Origin: Desulfatitalea sp.
GTDB taxonomy: Bacteria > Desulfobacterota > Desulfobacteria > Desulfobacterales > Desulfosarcinaceae
Direction of reading: 5' to 3'
DNA length: 5,396 nucleotides
Assembly (NCBI GenBank): GCA_013041835.1
Contig: JABDRH010000253.1
Location: 1-5,396 of the forward strand
Shown here piece after piece: positions 1 through 5,396 of this stretch. Every line of letters starts with the position of its first letter. The stretch's first letter is position 1. Position numbers and translations under genes: made by a program. The notes under the pieces were generated by a model. It did no database searches. It had not been told where the DNA came from and saw only the letters and a program-made list of their open reading frames with translations.

Positions 1-230
1 AAACGGTCGTCTATATACTTGACAAATGGTGAACATATTTATATACATTAACAAAAATTCTTGATCATGGTGTTCAATTCGCTTTTTTTCATTGTCAGCA
101 ACTTTCCAATACCAGTTAGTATTTCCATGGTTTTGGGTCTATGTCAATGAGTTTATTACTAATACATCGCTTATGAGACTTGGAGGTCATATGGGTGGTA
201 GGACCATCGTAAAAGGAGCAAACACAAAGT
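1..230. other. AT-rich non-coding stretch, no gene seen
   Basis: This stretch is clearly richer in A and T than the rest of the window. Only very short open frames (under 30 codons) occur on either strand, none with a convincing ribosome binding site or recognisable protein. It contains one good promoter-like sequence (19-47) and a heptamer TATATAC repeated directly at 12-18 and 40-46. Near its right end lies AAGGAG (213-218), which probably served the recombinase relic that follows. It may be the old upstream region of that recombinase, or flanking DNA acquired with it; the sequence does not decide. Confidence 0.5.
19..47 (+). promoter_or_regulatory. Candidate sigma70-type promoter
   Basis: TTGACA at 19-24 matches the -35 consensus perfectly. 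A 17-bp spacer leads to TATACA at 42-47, which matches the -10 consensus at four of six positions, all within AT-rich DNA. Transcription would start near 54 and run rightward into the recombinase relic, so this may be the old promoter of that gene. It is the best promoter-like match I found in the window, but chance matches are common in AT-rich DNA. Confidence 0.4.
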
Positions 231-232
231 GA

Positions 233-501
233 CGAGTTGCGGATGGATCAGTGCCTGGAATTTCCGGAAAACCAAAGCGGTTGGATCAGGTTCACGACGT
301 TATCCGACTTAAATACTATAGTAATCGCACTGGGCGGTCCTGCGTTGACTGGGTAAAGCGATATGCCTATTCAATGGAATGAAAGACGCCGCTGACCTGA
401 AGGGACATCATGCGACTGAATGCTTGGCTGATTTGGCTGTTCGGAAAAATGTGAACTGCACCACTCAGAATCAGGACCGGAATTTTTACATTGAAGCTTG
501 A
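233..501 (+). pseudogene. Relic of an integron-integrase-type tyrosine recombinase (N-terminal SAM-like domain only)
   Basis: Two overlapping short frames together read like the N-terminal DNA-binding domain of integron-type tyrosine recombinases. Frame one (233-382, no stop until TGA 380-382) contains KPKRLDQVHDVIRLKYYS and then CVDWVKRYAY. The family pattern is LDQVRDVIRxKHYSxRTExxYVDWIKRF. Frame two (379-501) resumes with ATECLADLAVRKNV and TTQNQ, matching the family's FLxxLAVxxNVxxSTQNQA segment. The frames differ by one base, so there is a frameshift near 373-385. Resemblance ends after TTQNQ (about 474). The whole catalytic domain (Arg, His-x-x-Arg, Tyr) is missing, so it cannot recombine DNA. 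AAGGAG at 213-218 is probably the former ribosome binding site, with GTG 229 a possible old start that would need a second frameshift near 275. The identification rests on remembered family motifs, not a database search. It marks past mobile-element activity next to the PKS locus. Confidence 0.68.
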
Positions 502-526
502 CGATTAGTAATTAATCGATTACAAA
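498..526 (+). promoter_or_regulatory. Candidate promoter with embedded TAATCG palindrome, upstream of the regulator
   Basis: TTGACG at 498-503 and TACAAA at 521-526 are separated by 17 bp and give a plausible promoter for the regulator gene at 650. The spacer is occupied by symmetric sequence: CGATTA (502-507) and TAATCG (513-518) form one inverted repeat, and GTAAT (508-512) with ATTAC (519-523) form an overlapping second one. A dyad between -35 and -10 is the usual place for a repressor operator, so autoregulation by the winged-helix protein is possible. The -10 is weak, and the link to this regulator is inference from position only. Confidence 0.33.
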
Positions 527-649
527 GGGGCTTTACTGAGCGGCAACGCTATCTCGACTGCACGTGGCTGATATACCCATCGCCATCATCTCCCCACTCA
601 TAATTATCATACCGAGCAAACGCACGCGCATGGAAAGGGACCATTTTCA

Positions 650-1294
650 ATGCCGTACATTTCCTTGTCGATGGCTGAATTGGACAAGAGACGTTCCGAA
701 GAGACCGCCAACCACGATGATGACAAGGCCCGGCGCAAACAGAAGAAGATTTTCCGCCATCCGGTTCGAAACCGGATCATCGGCATCTTGAGAGACGGGG
801 TTGCGCTGACCCAGCAGGAACTGGGCAAGGCGTTGTCCATGTCCAACGCGGCGGTTCACTATCATGTCAAATTGCTGATCGACGTCGGTATCGTGAAATT
901 GCACAGCACGCGCATGGGACCCAACGGCATCCAGGAAAAATTGTACACCGTCTGTGTGGAACAGTGGCCCGGCGTGTCCATGGATGACCTGGATTTTTAT
1001 CTGAAATATACGGTTTCGTGGATGAATGAAAGGCATCGTGAAGGGTTGAATATCCTGGAGTCCGAAGATTTCCACATGCCCTTTATCACCGGTAGTTATT
1101 CCGCACGGGCCTCATTGGAAGAGATCAAGCGTTTCAAGCGGCGGATTGAAGAGGTGTTCAACGAATTTTTCGAGCAGTGCGAGGCATCGGAACCCGGCGA
1201 ATCAGTGCCCTTTGCCGTGACGTTCGCGCTGCTGCCTTCACGGGAAAAAAATGACGGCGATGGTCGTCATGTCCTCGAATTCGAACCGAAATAG
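650..1294 (+). CDS. Winged helix-turn-helix transcriptional regulator (ArsR-like)
   Basis: This 214-residue protein is probably a cytoplasmic DNA-binding regulator. After a charged, probably flexible N-terminus rich in Lys, Arg and Asp (about residues 10-33), residues 36-100 form a winged helix: an N-terminal helix at HPVRNRIIGIL, a second helix at LTQQELGKAL, then the recognition helix around SNAAVHYHVKLLIDVG (65-80), whose xxVxYHxxxLxxxG pattern is typical of ArsR/HTH_20 domains. The wing is about 81-100. The remaining 114 residues are mostly helical in character, with a charged amphipathic helix at 154-178 that could dimerise; I do not recognise this part. There are only two cysteines (102, 177) and no ArsR/SmtB metal-binding motif, so metal sensing is unlikely. 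ATG 650 is preceded by AAGGGA (635-640) nine bases upstream; the ATG at codon 8 (671) is a less well supported alternative. It lies on the same strand as the PKS, so control of that cluster is plausible but unproven. No effector can be named. Confidence 0.85.
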   Translation: MPYISLSMAELDKRRSEETANHDDDKARRKQKKIFRHPVRNRIIGILRDGVALTQQELGKALSMSNAAVHYHVKLLIDVGIVKLHSTRMGPNGIQEKLYTVCVEQWPGVSMDDLDFYLKYTVSWMNERHREGLNILESEDFHMPFITGSYSARASLEEIKRFKRRIEEVFNEFFEQCEASEPGESVPFAVTFALLPSREKNDGDGRHVLEFEPK

Positions 1295-1295
1295 T

Positions 1296-1321
1296 CCCAA
1301 ATGCTGCAAAAGCCGGAGGGC
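1296..1321 (+). repeat. Left terminal inverted repeat of the palindromic element
   Basis: The 26 bases contain the core TGCAAAAGCCGGAGGGC (1305-1321), which is repeated exactly in reverse complement at 1555-1571. The two mismatches in the full 26 bp are at 1299 (paired with 1577) and 1304 (paired with 1572). The repeat starts immediately after the TAGT at 1292-1295. Confidence 0.85.
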
Positions 1322-1322
1322 G

Positions 1323-1488
1323 TTAGGGATGAGGAATAAACAAATGTACCGATTTTGCGCAGGACTTGGATTCGTTTTTAAAGGCGCCTCAATGGGTGCA
1401 TACTTATTGTATGTGCCCATTGAGGCAACACCGAAAAGGAATTCAAAGACAAGCACAATCGGTACATTTGTTTTTTCTTCATCCCTAA
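1323..1488 (+). repeat. Long internal inverted repeat (hairpin arm)
   Basis: Bases 1323-1354 pair with 1457-1488 over 32 positions, with 30 Watson-Crick pairs, one G-T (1333 with 1478) and one T-T mismatch (1337 with 1474). The next 31 and 30 bases inward are only weakly complementary. The tip is an 18-bp stem, 1386-1403 with 1409-1426, around the five-base loop TTATT (1404-1408). The only non-Watson-Crick pairs in the tip are two adjacent wobbles (1397 with 1415, 1398 with 1414), which pair in + strand RNA but not in - strand RNA. No U-run follows the tip directly, so it does not look like a simple intrinsic terminator. Confidence 0.85.
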
Positions 1489-1493
1489 GATCC

Positions 1494-1543
1494 GGCGTTG
1501 CCAAGGGTTCGCAGTAGATCACTACGGCTTCACCCTTGGCGCC
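1494..1543 (+). repeat. Secondary hairpin inside the asymmetric 66-base insert
   Basis: GCCAAGGG (1500-1507) pairs with CCCTTGGC (1533-1540). After a three-base bulge, GGC (1494-1496) pairs with GCC (1541-1543). Further in, GTAG (1514-1517) pairs with CTAC (1522-1525) around a four-base loop. This hairpin lies wholly within the part of the right arm that has no partner in the left arm. Together with the outer stem and the long hairpin it would make a three-way junction. Confidence 0.7.
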
Positions 1544-1554
1544 TTGACTCTGAA

Positions 1555-1580
1555 GCCCTCCGGCTTTTGCAACATTGGGG
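1555..1580 (-). repeat. Right terminal inverted repeat of the palindromic element
   Basis: This is the reverse-complement partner of 1296-1321, identical at 24 of 26 positions. It is followed directly by the second TAGT (1581-1584). Confidence 0.85.
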
Positions 1581-1605
1581 TAGTGTCGATGCTCATAATC
1601 GTTTC

Positions 1606-1610
1606 AAGGT
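1606..1610 (+). promoter_or_regulatory. Ribosome binding site of the PKS gene
   Basis: AAGGT lies six bases before ATG 1617. It decides the start: an in-frame TAA at 1596-1598 closes the frame upstream, and no other ATG, GTG or TTG lies between that stop and 1617. Confidence 0.6.
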
Positions 1611-1616
1611 AAATCA

Positions 1617-4600
1617 ATGAGGCGAACGTCCGGTCAAGAGGATGCTGTCGGCAAGAGCCCTTTTGTTGAACAGGGCAATCTCTTCCCTGATAAAGCGCTG
1701 TTTACCTTCCATCAGGAGAATAAGTCGCCGGAGCGCCTTTCGGGGCATGAATTCAATCAGAAGGTCTTCGCCCTGGGCGGTGTGCTTCAGCAGGCGCTCG
1801 CCCCCCACGAAAGCGTGTTGCTGCTATTGCCCCAGGGGCTTGATTTTATCTACAGCCTCATCGCCTGCTGGTTCGCCAATGTCGTCGCCGTGCCGTTTGC
1901 GCTCACCGATTTGTCGGCGCCGGAGCGCATGGCCGAAAAAGTGCTCGCCCTGGTGTCGGATTGCCAGGCCGCGTGCATTCTGACGGACAAGGCGGTTTCC
2001 GACGCGCTTGGATCAATGCCGGCGTTTCAATCGGTTCCATGGATGGATGTAAAGGCGGCCTCGGCCGGCGCTGTCGCCGGGACCCGCGCGAGGCCTCAAG
2101 CGCCCGGGGATACGGCGCTTTTGCTCTACACTTCGGGTTCCACGTCGCGTCCCAAAGCGGTGATGCTCAGTCATGCCAATCTGATCGCCCAGGCGCGCAT
2201 GGCGGCGGCACAGTGGCGCATCGATGATCAAAGCCGCATCGTATCCTGGGCGCCGTTGTATCACAGCTTCGGGTTGATCGTGGGGCTGTTGGCGCCGTTG
2301 ATCAAGGGCGCCGCCGGCACGCTGATGCCGCCCGGTGATTTTATCAAGAATCCGGAAACCTGGTTGCGCCGGCTCGATCAGTATGCGGCGACACATACCG
2401 GGGCGCCCAATTTCGCGCTGGATTTGTGCTGCGCGGCCATTGATCCGGCGCAAGTCGGCGGTTTGTCGGTGGGGGCCCTCGAGGCGATCATCTGCGGCGG
2501 GGAGCCGATTCGCAAGCAGACCTGGGAGACCTTTGTCCGAACGTTCGGCCATATCGGCTTCAGGGAAACCCAATTTTGTCCCAACTTCGGTTTGTCGGAA
2601 ACCGGTTCGGTGGCATTCAAGCAAGCGGGCCGCCCGCCACGGTTTTTATTCCTGGATGCCGCGGGACTGGCCGATCGGCGCGTCATCGTTTCCCCTAAGG
2701 CGAAAAACAGCCGTTGCGTGACAAGCTGCGGCGAAATCGGCCAAGGCATTCGCGCGCTCGCCGTTCATCCGGATACGTGCGTGCCCTGCGGGCCTTCGCG
2801 GATCGGCGAGATCTGGGTCAAGTCGCCTGGCGTGGCGTCGGGCTACCTGAACTGCGCGGCGGAATCCGCGCAAATCTTTTCGGGAATCCTTGCCGGCACC
2901 AAGGAGAATGGATTTTTCCGCACCGGGGATCTTGGATTCATCCAAGACAGTCATCTGTACATCATCGGCCGTGAAAAAGAGATGATCGTGATCGCGGGGA
3001 AGAACTATCACCCGGTGGATATCGAATGGACCATCAGGGAAATGTCTTCCGATTCAAATCTGCCGGTTGCCGTCATATCCCGGCGGATCGACGGCCAGGA
3101 GCGCGTTATTGTCGTTCAGGAAGTTGATGAGACGCTGGATGCGGCGGCTTTCGGGAAGATCGCCCGGCGGATCCGCGGTTGCGTGTCTGAACGCCATGGT
3201 CTTGCGCTTGATGAAGTCATCCTGGTGCCTGAAAAAAGTATTCCTAAATCCGGCGGCGGCAAAATACAAAGACGATGGTGCCGGCAGGCTTACGAGGATA
3301 AGCGGCTTAAGATTCTTCATGCATGCCGGCAAAACGATCCAGCGGCCCGGAGCGAAGCCGGCCGGCCGCCTGCCGGTATCGCGGCGGTTTTGAAGGACCG
3401 TGCTTTTCTCCCTGAATGCCCCGCCGCCGGACAGCTCGATACCGATACGCGGTTCGCCGAGCTGGGCCTGAGTTCGCTTCAATACATGCGCATCGCCGGG
3501 CGGATCGAGGCGCTTTTCGATATTCGCTTCTCACCGGTCATGTTTTTCAAATACCGGCGTTTCGGCCAATTGGCGCGGTACATTGCCGGGCTAACCGCCA
3601 AACAGGACGACGGCCGCGCAGGCAGGCCGCCCGGAGAATTCATGGGGTTTCCCGATGCCGGTCGCCGGGCCGCCGTGCCCAACGATGTGGCGATCATCGG
3701 CATCGCCTGCAACTTTCCCGGCGGCGCCCGGGATGCTGAAACGTTCTGGGAGAATATCATAGCGGGTAAAGACGCCGTTGCGTCGATTGCCCAAAGCCGT
3801 CCCGGAATTTTACAGGATGCCCGGCGCTACGGGGCCGCCGTTGGGCGGGGGTTTCCGGAATGGGGCGGTTTTATCGATGGGGCCGATACCTTCGACGCTG
3901 ATTTTTTCGGCATCTCGCCGCTGGAAGCCGAGAGCATGGACCCGCAGCAGCGCAAGCTGTTGGAACTGGTCTGGGAGGTCATGGAGCGCAGCGGTTATCC
4001 CGCCCGCGGCATGGCGGGCGAAAAGATCGGTGTTTTCGTGGGCGCCCACAACACTGATTACGCGGAGCTGGTCCACCGGCATCCCGGGTTGGTGGAGGTT
4101 TATGGGGCGTTCCTGGATTCGGGCCTGCACATGAGCCTGCTGCCCCACCGGGTTTCACGGATGTTCGATTTCCGGGGACCCAGCGAGTTGATCAATTCGG
4201 CCTGCTCCAGTTCCCTGGTGGCGGTGCATCACGCGGCGGCATCCGTGCGCAACGGGCAAAGCCGCTTGGCCATTGCCTGCGGGATCAATCTCATGTTCAC
4301 ATCGCGGGTCTACCTGATGGCCCTTAAAGCCGGCATGCTGGCCCGGGATGGCCGCTGCAAAACGTTTGACGCGGCGGCCGATGGTTTTGCGCGGGCCGAA
4401 GGATACGGGGCGGTCGTGATCAAGCCGCTGCATCGGGCGGTGCGCGACAATGACACGATTTACGGCATTATCAAGGGCTCGGCCATCAATCATGACGGGC
4501 AGTCCAATTCGCTTCGCGCCCCCAATCTCGTGGGTCAGAAGTCCCTGATTCAAGACGCCTGGCGGGCAGCCGGCATTTCGCCTGAAACCATCGGCTACAT

Positions 4601-5396
4601 CGAGACCCACGGTACCGGGACCGGCCTGGGAGACCCGGTTGAAATCCAGGCGTTGCTGGAAGCGTACCGGGAGACGGCGCCCGATCCGCCGGCGGCGTTT
4701 TGCGGTCTGGGATCGGTCAAAACGCATATGGGCCATGCCGAGTCCGCCGCCGGGATGGCGGGATTGATCCAGGTTTTGATGGCCTTGAAGCATCGAACCC
4801 TGCCCGGAATGCTGCATTTCAAGGAACCCAATCCCTGGATTCGGTTATCCCCGGGGCCGTTTTTCATCTCGGCGCGAAAACGGGAATGGCGCCGGTTGAG
4901 CCGCCCGGACGGATCGGAAATGCCCCGCAGGGCAGGGGTCAGTTCATTTGGATTCGGCGGCGCCAATGCCCATGTGATTGTCGAGGAATATACTGCCTGT
5001 GAGGCGGTGAAATCGGCCCCGGCGGAAGAAGATGTTTCCGCCGTCATCGTTCTATCCGCGATGAACAAGGCGGGGTTGCGGGCATATGCCGATAGGCTGC
5101 GCAGCTATGTGTCCAAGTTCGGCAGATCCGTCCGGCTGCGCGATTTGGCGTATACCCTGCAGGTGGGCCGGGAGGCCATGGCGGCGCGCGCCGCTTTCAG
5201 GGTCAACGATCTTTCCGAATTGAACGCCCAACTCGGCAGGTTGGCGCAAAATGGCGGTTCGCCCGCGCCCCTTGGCGCGGCCGGACCGGAGAACCGGGCA
5301 GTACAAGCCGCGCGGTCCTGGCTGCAAGGGCGGCCGGTGGACTGGGCGGCGCTTTACGCTTCTCCGAAACCCCGCCGCATCGATTTGCCCGCTTAT
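1617..5396 (+). CDS. FAAL-ACP-KS loading region of a trans-AT polyketide synthase (3' end beyond window)
   Basis: The frame is open for 1260 codons and runs off the right edge. Residues about 10-565 are a fatty acyl-AMP ligase: LPQGLDF near the N-terminus, P-loop YTSGSTSRPK (171-180), SWAPLYHSFGL (210-220), FAAL-typical GAPNFALDLC (262-271), FGLSET (324-329), SCG (370-372), FRTGD (434-438), Arg452 and catalytic Lys549 in GGGKIQRR. Residues about 575-655 are an ACP whose phosphopantetheine serine is Ser620 in GLSSL. Residues 690-1124 are a full ketosynthase with Cys863 in NSACSSS, His998 in HGTGT and His1040 in MGHAE, so the catalytic triad is intact. From 1125 a linker runs to VDWAALY and PRRIDLPAY at the last codon, with no acyltransferase motif, as in trans-AT synthases. 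Inferred role: the FAAL adenylates a free fatty acid, the ACP carries it, and the KS extends it with units from a separate acyltransferase. Mycosubtilin/iturin MycA starts similarly. Oddities are the P-loop Gly to Ser change, HSFGL for HDMGL, and Ser for Asp before the ACP serine. The product is unknown. Confidence 0.93.
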   Translation, partial: MRRTSGQEDAVGKSPFVEQGNLFPDKALFTFHQENKSPERLSGHEFNQKVFALGGVLQQALAPHESVLLLLPQGLDFIYSLIACWFANVVAVPFALTDLSAPERMAEKVLALVSDCQAACILTDKAVSDALGSMPAFQSVPWMDVKAASAGAVAGTRARPQAPGDTALLLYTSGSTSRPKAVMLSHANLIAQARMAAAQWRIDDQSRIVSWAPLYHSFGLIVGLLAPLIKGAAGTLMPPGDFIKNPETWLRRLDQYAATHTGAPNFALDLCCAAIDPAQVGGLSVGALEAIICGGEPIRKQTWETFVRTFGHIGFRETQFCPNFGLSETGSVAFKQAGRPPRFLFLDAAGLADRRVIVSPKAKNSRCVTSCGEIGQGIRALAVHPDTCVPCGPSRIGEIWVKSPGVASGYLNCAAESAQIFSGILAGTKENGFFRTGDLGFIQDSHLYIIGREKEMIVIAGKNYHPVDIEWTIREMSSDSNLPVAVISRRIDGQERVIVVQEVDETLDAAAFGKIARRIRGCVSERHGLALDEVILVPEKSIPKSGGGKIQRRWCRQAYEDKRLKILHACRQNDPAARSEAGRPPAGIAAVLKDRAFLPECPAAGQLDTDTRFAELGLSSLQYMRIAGRIEALFDIRFSPVMFFKYRRFGQLARYIAGLTAKQDDGRAGRPPGEFMGFPDAGRRAAVPNDVAIIGIACNFPGGARDAETFWENIIAGKDAVASIAQSRPGILQDARRYGAAVGRGFPEWGGFIDGADTFDADFFGISPLEAESMDPQQRKLLELVWEVMERSGYPARGMAGEKIGVFVGAHNTDYAELVHRHPGLVEVYGAFLDSGLHMSLLPHRVSRMFDFRGPSELINSACSSSLVAVHHAAASVRNGQSRLAIACGINLMFTSRVYLMALKAGMLARDGRCKTFDAAADGFARAEGYGAVVIKPLHRAVRDNDTIYGIIKGSAINHDGQSNSLRAPNLVGQKSLIQDAWRAAGISPETIGYIETHGTGTGLGDPVEIQALLEAYRETAPDPPAAFCGLGSVKTHMGHAESAAGMAGLIQVLMALKHRTLPGMLHFKEPNPWIRLSPGPFFISARKREWRRLSRPDGSEMPRRAGVSSFGFGGANAHVIVEEYTACEAVKSAPAEEDVSAVIVLSAMNKAGLRAYADRLRSYVSKFGRSVRLRDLAYTLQVGREAMAARAAFRVNDLSELNAQLGRLAQNGGSPAPLGAAGPENRAVQAARSWLQGRPVDWAALYASPKPRRIDLPAY

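Larger units (their letters stand above)
1296..1580. mobile_element. MITE-like palindromic element, 285 bp, with TAGT flanking repeat
   Basis: The element begins two bases after the regulator's stop codon and ends 36 bases before the PKS start. Its ends are 26-bp inverted repeats (1296-1321 and 1555-1580) that match at 24 of 26 positions. A perfect TAGT flanks it directly on both sides (1292-1295 and 1581-1584), as expected of a target-site duplication; the left copy contains the regulator's TAG stop. Inside, further inverted repeats make almost the whole element palindromic around about 1406, except for an unpaired 66-base insert in the right arm (1489-1554). It has no credible transposase or other gene; the open frames on both strands mirror each other because of the palindrome. 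A non-autonomous miniature transposon fits best. A structured RNA gene or a cis-acting leader for the PKS are alternatives. I do not recognise the family. Confidence 0.6.

Noticed and set aside
48..128. A 26-codon ORF on the - strand in the AT-rich region.
   Set aside because: No ribosome binding site and no recognisable protein; of a length expected by chance.
244..289. TGGATCAG direct repeat (244-251, 282-289) and the TTTCCGGAAA palindrome (261-270).
   Set aside because: Short and isolated, inside the pseudogene; likely chance.
229..312. A 27-codon GTG-start ORF behind AAGGAG, overlapping a 13-codon ORF (191-232) as a coupled leader-peptide pair.
   Set aside because: The region is better explained as the 5' part of the decayed recombinase, and the ribosome binding site fits that former gene.
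410..454. A 14-codon hydrophobic micro-ORF (starts MRLNAW) behind AGGGA.
   Set aside because: It is an out-of-frame reading within the recombinase relic. It is too short for composition or motif evidence.
1386..1426. The central 18-bp hairpin as the intrinsic terminator of the regulator gene.
   Set aside because: No U-run follows the stem directly; the T-rich run at 1468-1480 is about 40 bases further and lies inside another stem.
1238..1522. Open frames of about 90 codons on both strands across the palindromic element.
   Set aside because: The two frames resemble each other (both contain ASMG.Y and PIEA) only because the DNA is palindromic. Neither has a ribosome binding site or a known domain.
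1296..1580. The element as an integron attC site, prompted by the nearby integrase relic.
   Set aside because: The ends lack the inward-facing RYYYAAC and GTTRRRY core sites, and at 285 bp it is longer than usual attC sites. GTTAGGG at 1322-1328 fails the consensus and is in the wrong orientation.
1296..1580. The element as a retron msr-msd or a CRISPR array.
   Set aside because: No reverse transcriptase is in the window, and the repeats are inverted, not a direct array with spacers.
1642..5327. Many other open frames on both strands within the PKS gene.
   Set aside because: They are shadows in GC-rich coding DNA. All PKS domain motifs lie in the single frame starting at 1617.

Overview
The window looks like a secondary-metabolite locus of a GC-rich Gram-negative bacterium. 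The relic integrase, the regulator and the AT-less polyketide synthase would fit Desulfobacterota or a related proteobacterial lineage, but this is a guess from gene style; there is no rRNA or housekeeping gene to anchor it. All genes are on the + strand. Composition changes along the window: bases 1-230 are AT-rich, the regulator is intermediate, and the PKS is strongly GC-rich.

Layout. Bases 1-230 hold no convincing gene but have a good sigma70-like promoter (TTGACA, 17 bp, TATACA). Bases about 233-501 hold a broken remnant of a tyrosine recombinase of the integron-integrase type: its N-terminal SAM-like DNA-binding domain is readable across a frameshift, and the catalytic domain is absent. 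Next come a candidate promoter containing a TAATCG-type palindrome (498-526) and an intact winged-helix regulator (650-1294). Two bases after the regulator's stop codon begins a 285-bp palindromic, MITE-like element (1296-1580). It has 26-bp terminal inverted repeats and is flanked by a perfect TAGT direct repeat. One arm carries an extra 66-base insert with its own hairpin, so the whole can fold as a three-way junction.

From 1617 to the end of the window one uninterrupted frame (1260 codons, open at the right edge) encodes the start of a large polyketide synthase: fatty acyl-AMP ligase (FAAL), acyl carrier protein (ACP), ketosynthase (KS), then a post-KS linker ending in the LPAY motif with no acyltransferase between. 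This is the arrangement of a trans-AT assembly line primed by a free fatty acid. The expected chemistry is: the FAAL adenylates a fatty acid, loads it on the ACP, and the KS condenses it with an extender unit supplied by a separate acyltransferase. The product is likely a lipid-tailed polyketide or lipopeptide; its identity cannot be read from this window. The regulator upstream may control the cluster, but the palindromic element now lies between them, only 36 bp before the PKS start codon.
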